Counted from the first letter of the stretch, positions 49,772 through 58,884 are shown. The stretch is DNA of 64,000 bases from Rhodopirellula sp. (GCA_012728855.1 JAAYEH010000045.1:1-64000); one strand, 5' to 3'. Notes: generated from the sequence alone by a model not told the origin. Translations and numbers: made by a program.

Positions 49772-52651
49772 TCAACTCCGAAACCGCGCTTCCACCTGGA
49801 TCCAATCGTGCGCCTTGGCGTCCATTGTGACTCGATCGGCGTCCGCTGACAACTCGGTCAGCGTGCGACCCGTGAAGTCGATTCTCCTGGCCGACGCCAG
49901 CGGGCGAAACGAACGCAGACCGACCTTTCCCGCCCGCCCCTCGGTTTCCAACAACCGAGCGCGGAAGCCCGCCACCTTGCCCTCCTCGACCAGCGGCTGC
50001 CAATCGGTGGCAACGACGTTCTTCGCGTCGACGTGGAAGAGCCAGCCGGATGAGGCATCCGATGGCGCGTTTGCCTCCACGACGCACGGCGGGGCGAGAA
50101 AGTCGGTCGCGGCGGGTACGGGATAGGGAAGATCGATGCCGATTCCCAGCCGGAACACCCGCGCCGATTCACCGCGAACCACCAGGAGCGTGTCGAGCTT
50201 ACGAAGACCGAAACGGCGATGGTAGGGCAGCCCAGCGGTCAATAGCGTGGTCTGCGTCTTTTCGGAACGGATTTCGACGAATAACGGCGACTCCAGCAGC
50301 ACTGCGTCGGTCGGCTGGGTCAACATGCCGGTGCTTTTGTAGATCTCGGCCGTGGCGTCGCCCCAGGCGAAACGGGCCGCGTAATACGAGACCCAAGGAT
50401 CCGGATCGGGCTGCTGCTGTGGATCCAATTCGATCTCCAGTTCCAGCACGCGGCTGCCCCGGCGGACGGTCATCGTCTGCCGAAATCCGCAGAGAAGCCG
50501 GCCCTCGCGGTCCATAAGCCGTCCGCGACTGACAATCCGGCCAGCCAGAGGACCGGCGTCGACGGTAATCTCATCGGCCGCCATCATCGAATAGTCCCGC
50601 TCATCGCCTTCCTCTTCCCAAGGGTCGCGCTGTCTGTCTTTGCGCAATTGCCGAAGTGCCAATTGCTGCGCAACGCGGTTGCCGCGGGTGGTGTAGTCGT
50701 CGATCGCCCGGACGGCGCCGGTCGTCGGGTCGATGGTCGCCTCGAAGTATTCATTCCGCAGGGCGTAGGGCTCCGCCAACGGCGGTTCCGGCTTCGGCGG
50801 TTTCCGGAATCTCGAACGCGCGGGCTTCGCGGCGACCGGCGTCTCCTCCCGGCCGGCCGCGATGCGAACGAAACCCAGGGGAGGTACGTCGACGATCGCT
50901 TGTTGCAAGCCGCCTTCTCGGGCCGCTCGCCACACGGCGCCCTCCGCCGCGGGCAACCGCGGCAAGGCAGGAAGATCGACGACCATGCGGCGGGCGAAAC
51001 TGTGGGGATTCATGGCCAAATAGCTCGTCGAGCCTCCGGTTTCCGAGGACATCAGACTGCCGGCAAGTCGTTGGGTAGCCTGCGAGACACGGTCCGCAAT
51101 TCGCTGGTCCAAGCCGGCGTCGGCTTCCGTCGGCGCGGACAGGCCATCATCGACATCTCGAAGCAATTCGCGGCACTCGGCTTTGGTCTCCGGTACGCAT
51201 TGCCCACGAAGCACGCAATCCAGGGCGTCCAGTGTCTTCGCAGTCTCCGCCGCGACAAGCCGGCGATAGTAGCGAGCCCAGCGGGAGATCGGATCCGCCT
51301 GGCCGGCGGCCACGGCCTGACGGAGATAGGGCGAGCGGTAGTCGTCGACCGTGTATTTCTTGCTCTGGCCGGCGTTTTTGGTCTTGTCGAAGTAGTCGTC
51401 GACCAAAGCAAACCGTCCCAGCACCGGTGAATAGGCGGCCATGCGGCGGAGGTCGTCATACCAGATGCTGGCGCGGCCCGGCCAGTGGGCGAAAACCGCC
51501 GTGGCGGCGTGGTCGAGATCCATCGTGCCGCCGAGAGTCTCCGGCAGTTTGAAAAAGGCGCCGGGCCGAGAGGCGTCGATCGGCAGGCGAGCCAGCGCGT
51601 CGATCACCGTCTTGTCGGTTCCCTCCCAGCGAATCTTGCTTTGATTTCCCGAGGGGAAGCGGCCGTCGTCCAAAGTGAAATGGGCCGCCCCGGCGAATCC
51701 CATACCTCGCAGAATGGCTGGCAACGCCGGATGGAGACCAAAACGTCGCCGCGCGAAAATCGTGGGACGACGACCGAGATAACGCTCGTAGGTCTCCAGC
51801 CCGCGCTCAAGCTGGCGCAGCATCCCTTCGACGGTAAGCAGCGGCAGTTCCAGTTCGCGGAACTCTCCGCCCATGATTCCGGCCGTCCCCTGCTCCAGAG
51901 CCGCCTTCAACGCGGCGAGTGTCTCGGGTTCCTCGCCAGCCATCACGTCAAGAGTTTCGGCCGAGAGGAGCACGTTGGAAGGGGCGCTACTGGCGAGTTC
52001 CGCCCGCAGTGACTCGCCGAGCGTGGTCGGGGCCACCAACGTCCAGTCGAGCAGGTGGGCCTCGACCGGATAGTAGTACTCACGGGATTCCGTCAGCAGG
52101 TCGAAGGCGCTCTGGATGTGCTGACGGGCTTTCTCGCGGTCCCCTTCCATCGCTCTTTGGGCGGCGGCGACCGTCTCCCGCTGAAAGCGGTCGGTGTCGA
52201 GATTGCTCATGTAGCGAAGCTGGCGAGTGAGCAACTCGACCTCGAGGTGGCAAAAGCCCAAGGCGAGGAAGTCACCCGTCAGCCCTGCGTCAAGCGGCAA
52301 GAGATCCGGCACGAGGAAGTCGAGAAGGGCGGCGATCATTTCCGCCCGATCGGCCCGATTGCGGATCAGCCGCGCGCCGGCATCGTTGGCCTGATCCAGC
52401 CATCCAGCCGGCAGTCGGGGCTCGGAGCACCGCGGCAGCAGGATGAGTTTGTCCGTGAAATCGGTGGGTGGATCCCCGGCACGAACCCATCGCACGATCC
52501 CGCCGGCACTGGCTATCGCCGCCGGGTGGTACGCTGCGGACCAGGCGGAAAGAAGTTCGTGGGCTTCCTCGGGTGACCACTCAAGCGGCAAGTCCTCGAT
52601 GCTGTAGCAGGGCAGTAGGATAATCAGGTCGGTGGATTGGTCATCTGTCAT
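49772..52651 (-). CDS. GH38-like protein (alpha-mannosidase-type N-terminal fold)
   Basis: A 959-residue protein without a signal peptide. The N-terminal 400 residues have the glycoside hydrolase family 38/57 look (LGFCHLEVELLTRQLRYMSN, RPTIFARRRFGLHPALPAIL, GFAGAAHFTLDD), including the carbohydrate-enzyme-like motifs IMGGEFRELELPL and TVEGMLRQLERGLETYERYL. The C-terminal half contains a beta-sandwich like the GH38 C-terminal domain (YALRNEYFEATIDPTTGAVR, LFVEIRSEKTQTTLLTAGLP). The metal-binding histidine-aspartate sites of classical alpha-mannosidases are not convincing, so an inactive or divergent role is possible. ATG 52651 lies inside a TGACAAATGACC repeat, so the start may be recent; other nearby codons could serve. 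Function is inferred from fold only. Confidence 0.6.
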   Translation of the reverse strand: MTDDQSTDLIILLPCYSIEDLPLEWSPEEAHELLSAWSAAYHPAAIASAGGIVRWVRAGDPPTDFTDKLILLPRCSEPRLPAGWLDQANDAGARLIRNRADRAEMIAALLDFLVPDLLPLDAGLTGDFLALGFCHLEVELLTRQLRYMSNLDTDRFQRETVAAAQRAMEGDREKARQHIQSAFDLLTESREYYYPVEAHLLDWTLVAPTTLGESLRAELASSAPSNVLLSAETLDVMAGEEPETLAALKAALEQGTAGIMGGEFRELELPLLTVEGMLRQLERGLETYERYLGRRPTIFARRRFGLHPALPAILRGMGFAGAAHFTLDDGRFPSGNQSKIRWEGTDKTVIDALARLPIDASRPGAFFKLPETLGGTMDLDHAATAVFAHWPGRASIWYDDLRRMAAYSPVLGRFALVDDYFDKTKNAGQSKKYTVDDYRSPYLRQAVAAGQADPISRWARYYRRLVAAETAKTLDALDCVLRGQCVPETKAECRELLRDVDDGLSAPTEADAGLDQRIADRVSQATQRLAGSLMSSETGGSTSYLAMNPHSFARRMVVDLPALPRLPAAEGAVWRAAREGGLQQAIVDVPPLGFVRIAAGREETPVAAKPARSRFRKPPKPEPPLAEPYALRNEYFEATIDPTTGAVRAIDDYTTRGNRVAQQLALRQLRKDRQRDPWEEEGDERDYSMMAADEITVDAGPLAGRIVSRGRLMDREGRLLCGFRQTMTVRRGSRVLELEIELDPQQQPDPDPWVSYYAARFAWGDATAEIYKSTGMLTQPTDAVLLESPLFVEIRSEKTQTTLLTAGLPYHRRFGLRKLDTLLVVRGESARVFRLGIGIDLPYPVPAATDFLAPPCVVEANAPSDASSGWLFHVDAKNVVATDWQPLVEEGKVAGFRARLLETEGRAGKVGLRSFRPLASARRIDFTGRTLTELSADADRVTMDAKAHDWIQVEARFRS

Positions 52652-52681
52652 TTGTCACTGGTCATTTGTCATTTGTCGTTG
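52646..52681. repeat. TGACAAATGACC tandem at the GH38-like start
   Basis: On the plus strand TCTGTCATTTGTCACTGGTC and further TTTGTC units follow one another. On the coding strand the units read ATGACAAATGACC with small variations. The start codon assigned to the GH38-like gene is one of these ATG units. A related tandem lies at 48255-48280. Confidence 0.75.
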
Positions 52682-52778
52682 GTGGTGCGGCGTCGGGAAT
52701 GAATTATGGCATGATTCCGGACTCGTTGCCTGAAGGCTACCCCAGAAGAGTGTGTTGCCGGTGTTGGAGGTTGCGGCC

Positions 52779-52877
52779 AAGGGGTCGGGAGTCTTTTTTT
52801 CCGTGTCGGCCGGAATTGGCTCATCCATATGGAAAACGCTGCCCGGCCGACACGGAAAAAAAGACTCCCGACCCCCT
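52779..52877. repeat. Long palindromic repeat (family A, copy 3)
   Basis: Left arm 52779-52810 contains GGGTCGGGAGTCTTTTTTTC, and right arm 52846-52877 contains GAAAAAAAGACTCCCGACCC. The loop includes GGAAAACGCTGCCCGG, shared with the half copy at 56200. The right arm abuts the truncated hydrolase gene and gives it its first residues. Confidence 0.92.
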
Positions 52878-53500
52878 CGGATTCGCGGTTCTTCGGGCAC
52901 GAACCGCAGACCGACTTGGCGGTGTTGGACCGGGGCTTCCATCTCGTCTATATGGACGTGGCGGACCTCTTCGGCGCTCCGAAAGCGGTCTCGCACTGGA
53001 ACGAATTCTATCGGTATCTTACCGAAGAGCATGGATTCGCTCCCAAGGCGGTCCTGGAGGGGATGAGCCGTGGTGGATTGATCATTTACCGTTGGGCGGC
53101 GGCGAATCCCGACAAGGTCGCCTGCATCTACGCCGATGCGCCGGTATGCGATTTCAAGAGTTGGCCCGGCGGAAAGGGGAAGAGCCCCGGCAGTCCGGAG
53201 AGTTGGCAGAAATGCCTGAAGGCATACGGCCTGACCGAGGCCGAAGCACTCGCATACCAGGACAATCCCATCGACAACCTCCAGCCTCTGGCCAAGGCCG
53301 GCGTGGCCCTGCTGCACGTCTGCGGCGACGCCGACGAGGTGGTGCCGATCGATGAGAACACCCATGTCTTGGCCGATCGATACCGGCGTCTCGGCGGCTC
53401 GATCACGGTGATCGTCAAGCCCGGCGTCGGCCACCATCCCCACTCGCTGAAAGACCCGGCGCCGATCGTCGAGTTCATCCTCGAACACAGCGGGCGTTGA
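52829..53500 (+). pseudogene. 5'-truncated alpha/beta hydrolase fused to palindrome
   Basis: From about residue 21 the frame reads an alpha/beta hydrolase: HWNEFYRYLTEEHGFAPKAV, the nucleophile elbow LEGMSRGGLIIYRW, the acid GDADEVVPIDENT and the histidine VGVGHHPHS-type site (VKPGVGHHPHSLKD). The N-terminal part, including the first strands and oxyanion region, is missing. The residues before (MENAARPTRKKRLPTPSDSR) come from the palindromic repeat. Full-length relatives are at least 280 residues; only about 205 residues of real sequence remain. The serine, aspartate and histidine are present, so it might fold partly, but it is most likely a broken gene cut by the repeat. No promoter is obvious. 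Confidence 0.75.
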
Positions 53501-53893
53501 CGCGGGTTTCATCGGTCCGCCCACGGCGCCACGAACCAAGAAGGGGTCGGAAGTTCCTGTTTTTGTTGCCGCGCACCGCTTGTTTTCGGTGTGCGACTGC
53601 TTGGAGTTGTGGATGCGTCGTTCCCAATGGACGACGCGTTCAACTCTAAGCAGTGCCACACGACCACAAACAGAGGGGCGAATCATCCGGGCTGTTTGGC
53701 ATTGGCCGCTCTTTCTTTTCGCCTGCAATGTTTACCTACGCGGAACGACTGGTTCGCATGTCTGCCTCCCCTCATGCAATTTGGCGAAGAGCGTGCCTGA
53801 CGAGGTGAACCGGGGTCTCGCAGAATCCGATAGTTGCATTGGGGCTCCAGGACGGACATACGGACGGTCGCCGCACGCCTGCAACGGAGTGGA
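53501..53893. other. Intergenic region with hairpin upstream of porin
   Basis: The 393 bases contain no gene. From 53542 there is a degenerate stretch like the left arm of family A (AAGGGGTCGGAAG). At 53597-53653 a hairpin is formed by CTGCTTGGAGTTG and CAACTCTAAGCAG with an inner GCGTCGT/ACGACGC stem. It precedes the porin gene by about 240 bases and may be part of its leader. Confidence 0.55.
53597..53653. repeat. Compound hairpin upstream of the porin gene
   Basis: An outer stem of about 13 bases (CTGCTTGGAGTTG with CAACTCTAAGCAG) encloses an inner stem GCGTCGT/ACGACGC with a nine-base loop. No U-run follows, so it is not a standard terminator. It could be the degraded remnant of a mobile repeat or an mRNA leader structure. 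Confidence 0.65.
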
Positions 53894-53896
53894 ATG

Positions 53897-55306
53897 ATGA
53901 AACACGCTGGTTTGATACTGGGAGTTACCCTGCTTTGCCTGTCGCTGGGGCAGAATGCTTCCGCGAGTTACCCGGACGGGCCCGACTTGAACCAGCCCGC
54001 CTCCGTACTCACGGCCGACCCTGCCTACGCCCGCGTGACCACCTCCGCCTGGCAGTCGCAAGCCAGTGTCGCCCAAGAGGCGGAAGAGGCGATGATCAGC
54101 CCGCCGGCGGTCGACGTGGAACGGCCCTACGAGTTTATTCAACCGTCGGCCGCCCCGGCGCCGGCCGGGCCCCAGCCGTGGAAGATCCCTCAGCCCTGCG
54201 TCTTTCAGCGTCTGGGAGTCGACGTGGGCGGGTGGTCTCAGCAGGGCATCACTTTCAACGGCGACGACCCTGCCGACGGCTTCAACGGGCCGATTTGCAC
54301 GAACGACCTCGCCGACCAGTTCCAACTCAACCAACTCTGGCTCTACTTCGTCCGTCCGACGAACACGGGCGGCTGCGGCATCGACGTGGGCGGCCGTTTG
54401 GACGTCGTTTACGGCACCGATTGGCGCTTCGGGCAGAACTTCGGGTTGGAAGACAAGATCAACGGCAACGACAACTATTACGGTTTGGTCTTCCCGCAAG
54501 CGTATGCGGAAGTGGCGATCAACAACCTCACCATCAAGATGGGGCACTTCGCCACGTTCACAACGTACGAAGTCGTGCCGGCGCCGATGAACTTTTTCTA
54601 TTCGCACAGCTACGCGATGGCGGGATACTTCGATCCCTGCCTGGTCACCGGCATGATGACCGAGTATAAGCTCGGCAGCCAGTGGACAATCCTCAACGGC
54701 TTCCATCGCGGACCGTTTATGTTCGAAGACGTCAACGACGATCTGAATTACCTGGGCGGCTTCAAGTGGGCCGGCCAGGACAAACGAACCACCATTTCGA
54801 TGATGGTCGACAGCGGCGCCCAGGACGCGGCCGGAGACAACAACCGCACGAGTTGCTTCTTCATCTTCACCCATCAGTTCAGCGATCGCGTGCAATACGC
54901 CTTGCAGCACACGCTCGGTTACGAGGAGGACGGATCGGTGCAGACCCCGGGGCAGGACGCCGAGTGGTACGGCCTGTCGCAGTGGCTGTTCTACAAGATC
55001 AACTGCAAGTGGTCCGCGGGTATCCGCTTCGAATGGATGCGCGACGACGACGGCGCCCGAATCGCCGGAATCGGTAACTTGCTGGGAACCGACAAGGGCT
55101 GGGGCGGCGCGCCGGGGTTCGCGGGCAACTTCTATGAAACCGCCGTGGGACTGAATTGGCGGCCGCATCCCAACGTCGTCTTCCGCCCCGAACTCCGCTG
55201 GGACTGGTACGACGGCACTCGCAACGTCGCCAACGAATTGCCCTTCGACGGCGGTACGGACAGCAACCAGTTCACCACCGCGATGGACTTGATTGTGACG
55301 TTCTGA
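53897..55306 (+). CDS. Outer-membrane porin, BBP2/OmpL-like beta-barrel
   Basis: A 469-residue exported protein with a signal peptide at residues 1-24 (KHAGLILGVTLLCLSLGQNA, cleaved near ASA). Residues about 60-100 are a proline-rich linker, and the rest is made of alternating amphipathic strands (QFQLNQLWLYFVRPTN, RRLDV-type DVGGRLDVVYGTDWRFGQNF, FRPELRWDWYDGTRN, FTTAMDLIVTF) that end in an aromatic residue, the mark of outer-membrane barrels. This matches the BBP2 (DUF1597) putative porins common in planctomycetes. It would let small solutes pass the outer membrane. Two adjacent ATGs begin at 53894 and 53897, preceded by GGAGTGGA; either could serve. Stands alone. Confidence 0.88.
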   Translation: MKHAGLILGVTLLCLSLGQNASASYPDGPDLNQPASVLTADPAYARVTTSAWQSQASVAQEAEEAMISPPAVDVERPYEFIQPSAAPAPAGPQPWKIPQPCVFQRLGVDVGGWSQQGITFNGDDPADGFNGPICTNDLADQFQLNQLWLYFVRPTNTGGCGIDVGGRLDVVYGTDWRFGQNFGLEDKINGNDNYYGLVFPQAYAEVAINNLTIKMGHFATFTTYEVVPAPMNFFYSHSYAMAGYFDPCLVTGMMTEYKLGSQWTILNGFHRGPFMFEDVNDDLNYLGGFKWAGQDKRTTISMMVDSGAQDAAGDNNRTSCFFIFTHQFSDRVQYALQHTLGYEEDGSVQTPGQDAEWYGLSQWLFYKINCKWSAGIRFEWMRDDDGARIAGIGNLLGTDKGWGGAPGFAGNFYETAVGLNWRPHPNVVFRPELRWDWYDGTRNVANELPFDGGTDSNQFTTAMDLIVTF

Positions 55307-55358
55307 TACCCGTACTCCGCGTTCAAGTACGGGTTCCTCTGAGCGAAAGCGGCGATTC

Positions 55359-55479
55359 ATGAAACGAACCGGACAAGTGAAACTCAGCGGAAGGCTGGTC
55401 GGCACCATCGAAGAAGAGGATCGCCAAACCGTCTTCACGTACTCGCCGGAGTGGCTCTCTCAGCCTGATGCCGTGCCGG
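55359..55479 (+). pseudogene. HipA N-terminal fragment
   Basis: The first 41 codons (MKRTGQVKLSGRLVGTIEEE, then RQTVFTYSPEWLSQPDAVPV) match the N-terminal domain of HipA-type kinases, which starts with a strand, VGT turn and the F-x-Y-x-P-E-W-L motif. At 55480 the sequence changes to the 3' end of a RAYT gene on the other strand. The remaining 350-400 residues of HipA, including the kinase core, are absent. No HipB partner was seen. Confidence 0.65.
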
Positions 55480-55653
55480 TCACCGCGATTTCGATGAGGG
55501 ACGCCCGTGAGCGCGGAGTGTGGATTGCAGCCCGAGTCGTTCGGCTGTTCGGGCGGCCCAATCGTCGCTGCCGTACGGGCAACCTCGACGCACGCATCGG
55601 CGGATCGCCTCAAGCTCATCTTCCGTTTGTGGTTGGTTGACCTGCTCGCAGTG
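55480..55653 (-). pseudogene. RAYT transposase C-terminal relic
   Basis: On the minus strand the frame EQVNQPQTEDELEAIRRCVR continues as RGCPYGSDDWAARTAERLGL and ends QSTLRAHGRPSSKSR with a stop at 55480. This is the characteristic C-terminal part of REP-associated transposases of planctomycetes. Upstream (higher coordinates) an in-frame stop comes at about 55656, so only about 57 residues survive. The piece lies exactly at the break in hipA, so it may mark the insertion. Confidence 0.8.
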
Positions 55654-55664
55654 CTAGCACATCT

Positions 55665-56228
55665 GTACAGAAAAAGGGATTGCCGCGTTCGCGTTGGATC
55701 AAGGCGTTCCGTTTTCAGGACCAATTGGTCGAATGGTTCAAGCCGGTCGATTGTCCCAAGTGGATGCCGGCGGAACAGTATGCTTCGCTTTCCGACAACC
55801 TCATGGTGCGAGAGTCGCGTTATCGGATCGACTGCACGGGGTTTCGAACCAAAGAGATCACGCTGGCAACCACGCTGACGGATGCCACCTTCTGCTCGGC
55901 CGACGAATTGGCGAGGGTGTATCACCGCAGATGGAGAGTTGAAACCGCCTTTGCTCATCTGAAAACGACGATGAAGATGGATGTGCTCAAGTGCGAGACG
56001 GTGGACGGCGTGCTGAAGGAACCGGCCGTCTTCTTGCTGGTCTACAATCTGGTCCGTTTGCTGATGTCCGTCGCCGCGCGCCGCCAAGAAGTCGACGCAG
56101 ATCGCATCAGCTTTATCGACGCCTTGCGATGGCTGCGGAACGCCAAGCCCGGAGACGAACTGCCCAAGCTTGTTGTCAATCCCTACCGCTCTTTGTTTCA
56201 TCAAAGAAGCGTTGCCCGGCCGACATGA
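55665..56228 (+). pseudogene. IS4-family transposase C-terminal relic
   Basis: About 185 residues of a DDE transposase. The YREK signature of the IS4 family is complete: Y-(2)-R-(3)-E-(6)-K in VYHRRWRVETAFAHLKTTMK, which includes the catalytic glutamate. TLTDATFCSADELARV precedes it, and AVFLLVYNLVRLLMSVAARR follows. The N-terminal two thirds with the two catalytic aspartates are missing, and the C-terminus is cut by the half palindrome at about 56205. The element is inactive. Confidence 0.85.
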
Positions 56229-56249
56229 AAAAAGACTCCCGACCTCCTT
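56200..56249. repeat. Half palindromic repeat (family A, copy 4)
   Basis: Only the right half is present: loop end TCAAAGAAGCGTTGCCCGGC and right arm GCCGACATGAAAAAAGACTC followed by CCGACCTCCTT. Loop and arm match copy 3, with point changes. It interrupts the end of the IS4 relic. Confidence 0.85.
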
Positions 56250-56299
56250 GTGCTCCACATCCCGCGTGAATGCGACGACTATTTCTTCGCCGACGCTTA

Positions 56300-58693
56300 T
56301 CATTCTCGCAGCAGGAATATCCGATCCACGTAGACCGCTTCGACTTCGCCCGGATCGCGTTCCACGGGGGCCGCCCAGACGTAGGCCGATTTGCCCAGGC
56401 CGAACACGCCCAGGTCGATCAGCCGGTATTGCTCTCCGCGAATCGCCTCAACCGTCAATTGCTTCGAAACGATCGGGCGACGCTCGGCATCGTCATAGAT
56501 GCCGACGGTCAGCGCCGCGCCCGTCTCGGTTTTCGCGTCGCAACGCACTCGCAGGAACACTCGCCAGCGACTGCTGTCGCTCACGCCGTAGTCGCCCAGC
56601 GGATAGCTGTGGCAGGCCCAGATGCGGTGCGTGTTGGGCATGCGGCGGGCGAAGCCGTTGGAGGCCGCGGCGTCCGGTTCGATGGTGTACAAACCGGGCC
56701 TGGATCGCGGGATGTAGTCGGCCTCCTGGAGATCCAGCCAGTCCTCCCTCGCCCGTCCCTTGCACTGCTCGGGGACATCACCTGCCGGGATCCGCTTCTG
56801 GAGGAAGAACGGGAATTCGTCGCCAAGATCGTTCGGCGCCAAGTGACCCTGCCGATACTCGCCGACATTGTATTGCTTGAGCAGCCGGCGAAACTCCAGT
56901 AGAGCGGCTTGGGGGTCTTCCGGGCCGCGGAACTCCACGCCCTCGCGGCGGGCCTCTCTCCGCAGCGAGTCGTACCGCCGCAGCCAGACGTGATCCAGGG
57001 GGAGTCGCTCGCGGCGGACACGCTCCGCCAACACGGCGTCGCCGGTCACGGCGGCCGCCGCCTCATCGAGGAGACTGGCGGCGCGGTTCAGGTCGCCGAG
57101 CGAGAGCCAGCCGCGGGTGTCGTCCGTGAAGCAGCGGATGGGGATGGCGGCGCGACGTGCGGCGTCGCTCATCAAGTGAATATATTCGGTCAGGTAGGGT
57201 CCGGCCGCTCCGTAGTAACCGTCCATGAACTCGTCGAGCAGCTTCTTTTCGTCGGCCGCGGGAGTCCACAGCAGGTGCGCGAGATACCATGCCCGCAGCC
57301 GCACGAAATCACCGACGCGGCATCCACTGTCCCCCTGCTCGAAAATGCCGATCGCGCCGTGGTCGGCGAAAAAGCGGAGATTCGGCGCCAGCACTTGGAA
57401 GTTGGGATGGGGCAGCAGGTAGCCCCGGAAGTTGGCGACGTAGTCCCAAATGTAAAGCTGCGGGGAAATCGCCGCCCACGCCTGGATGTCTTCGCGAAAG
57501 GAAACATTGGCGGCGTCTTTCCCTTCGGCCAAGGTCTCGGCGAACGAGCACTCGATCGAGCAGAGCCGCACGACCACGTTGCGCCGCGGCCGGACATGCC
57601 GGGGCGGCTTGCGCGTGTACTGGTAAGCGAGCGTTTCGATGAGGATGTCGGGGAACTCCTTCTCCACTTCTTCGGCGACGGCATTGACGAAGTGAATCAA
57701 CGTACCGGCACAGGTGCCCTCCCGCTCATCGATCGCCCGGCACTTTTCGCACTCGCAGTGGCCATCCCAGTCGTTCTGGCTGATGGAGATCATCGTGGCG
57801 CCCGGGTTCGCTAGGATCCGCTCCTTGACCACGCGAATCATTTCGCTGCGCATCTCAATGTTGGTGAGGCACAACTGGGAGTGCTCTTTACGTCGCTCGC
57901 CCTTCACGAGGCTGTACCAATCGGGGTGTTCGTCGAAGTACTTCTCGACCGGCAGCAGACCGTTGATCTGGTAGAACGTATGGACCCAGCCGATCAGTCC
58001 GTTCGGGCCGCCGTACTCCTCCGGAATCGAGTAGTGGTCGTGCCCGTTCAGTCGCATCCGCGCGGAGAATACCCCCATCGCCCGCTGCTCGTCTTCCGTT
58101 ACCAGGCTGTGATTGGTGAAGCAGCCGTCGGAGAGATGCAGGTAGCGGACCGCGCGATCGGCGACCTTGGGAGCGTAAGTAATGTCGAGTTGCGGTACGA
58201 CAAGCGTCGGCCGCTCGGGAATACTCGTTTCGTCGGCCGTCCACCAGCGGATTCCGACGGTGTCCTCGAGAAACGTATAGACGGCATAGAGGCTTCCCCG
58301 GCGCGGATGGCCCGCCAGCACCAGATCGCGGCCGGTGGACTTGATCACGATCGCGTCCGGCGGCAGGGCGGCGGGCTCGAATTCCGGGAGGAGTTTCCGC
58401 GTCAACTTCCCGTCGCCCACAACGATGCGGGGCCGCTTGTCGAGCGAATCGGCCTCGGACACGACCGGCAGCGCGGCGCCGGTCACTTTCGCCAGATGCT
58501 CGCTCAACTCGCGGGCAGCGGTTCGTTCGACCGGCGTTGCCGTGTCTGGGATTACAATCGTGTAGTCGCTCTTGCCGTCGCGAACGAGCGTCAACTCCTG
58601 ATCGGCCGACGCGGCGACTGCAAGGAGCGATAAGAAGGCGAAAACCCAGACGACGATTGCACGACCGGCATATTCACAATGGATAGTCATCAT
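56300..58693 (-). CDS. DUF4838 domain exported glycosidase-like protein
   Basis: A 797-residue protein with a signal peptide at about residues 1-31 (RAIVVWVFAFLSLLAVAASA). An N-terminal alpha-glucuronidase-like region (AARELSEHLAKVTGAALPVV, LAGHPRRGSLYAVYTFLEDT, VGIRWWTADE) is followed by the DUF4838 domain (MISISQNDWDGHCECEKCRA near residue 300 with clustered acidic and cysteine residues, LAYQYTRKPPRHVRPR, IWDYVANFRGYLLPHPNFQV). The C-terminal 150 residues are a beta-sandwich-like domain. Members are abundant in planctomycetes and linked to polysaccharide breakdown, but no activity has been fixed that I can name with certainty. It is divergent from the DUF4058 gene with a 190-base gap that holds family B palindromes. 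Confidence 0.85.
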   Translation of the reverse strand: MMTIHCEYAGRAIVVWVFAFLSLLAVAASADQELTLVRDGKSDYTIVIPDTATPVERTAARELSEHLAKVTGAALPVVSEADSLDKRPRIVVGDGKLTRKLLPEFEPAALPPDAIVIKSTGRDLVLAGHPRRGSLYAVYTFLEDTVGIRWWTADETSIPERPTLVVPQLDITYAPKVADRAVRYLHLSDGCFTNHSLVTEDEQRAMGVFSARMRLNGHDHYSIPEEYGGPNGLIGWVHTFYQINGLLPVEKYFDEHPDWYSLVKGERRKEHSQLCLTNIEMRSEMIRVVKERILANPGATMISISQNDWDGHCECEKCRAIDEREGTCAGTLIHFVNAVAEEVEKEFPDILIETLAYQYTRKPPRHVRPRRNVVVRLCSIECSFAETLAEGKDAANVSFREDIQAWAAISPQLYIWDYVANFRGYLLPHPNFQVLAPNLRFFADHGAIGIFEQGDSGCRVGDFVRLRAWYLAHLLWTPAADEKKLLDEFMDGYYGAAGPYLTEYIHLMSDAARRAAIPIRCFTDDTRGWLSLGDLNRAASLLDEAAAAVTGDAVLAERVRRERLPLDHVWLRRYDSLRREARREGVEFRGPEDPQAALLEFRRLLKQYNVGEYRQGHLAPNDLGDEFPFFLQKRIPAGDVPEQCKGRAREDWLDLQEADYIPRSRPGLYTIEPDAAASNGFARRMPNTHRIWACHSYPLGDYGVSDSSRWRVFLRVRCDAKTETGAALTVGIYDDAERRPIVSKQLTVEAIRGEQYRLIDLGVFGLGKSAYVWAAPVERDPGEVEAVYVDRIFLLRE

Positions 58694-58708
58694 TGCTCCG
58701 GCGAAAGA

Positions 58709-58767
58709 GTACGTCAGGCTTTCCAGCCTGACAGATTGTTGCGGTCAGGCTGGAAAGCCTGACGTAC
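58709..58767. repeat. REP palindrome pair (family B)
   Basis: GTACGTCAGGCTTTCCAGCC-TGAC at 58709-58732 is followed after 11 bases by its exact inverse complement, ending in GACGTAC at 58767. Each half is itself a near palindrome, so the unit can form a long hairpin or two small ones. Single copies occur at 30702 and 63572. Confidence 0.92.
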
Positions 58768-58884
58768 ACGTGCCCGCCCGGGTCATTAGCGGCGGTCCGG
58801 GACCATTTGTCAACCCGGGCGTGGCGCAAGGAAGGCGGATAGAATGGGAGTGTGTCGAAAGAACGCCGCGGCGAGGAGGTTCTC

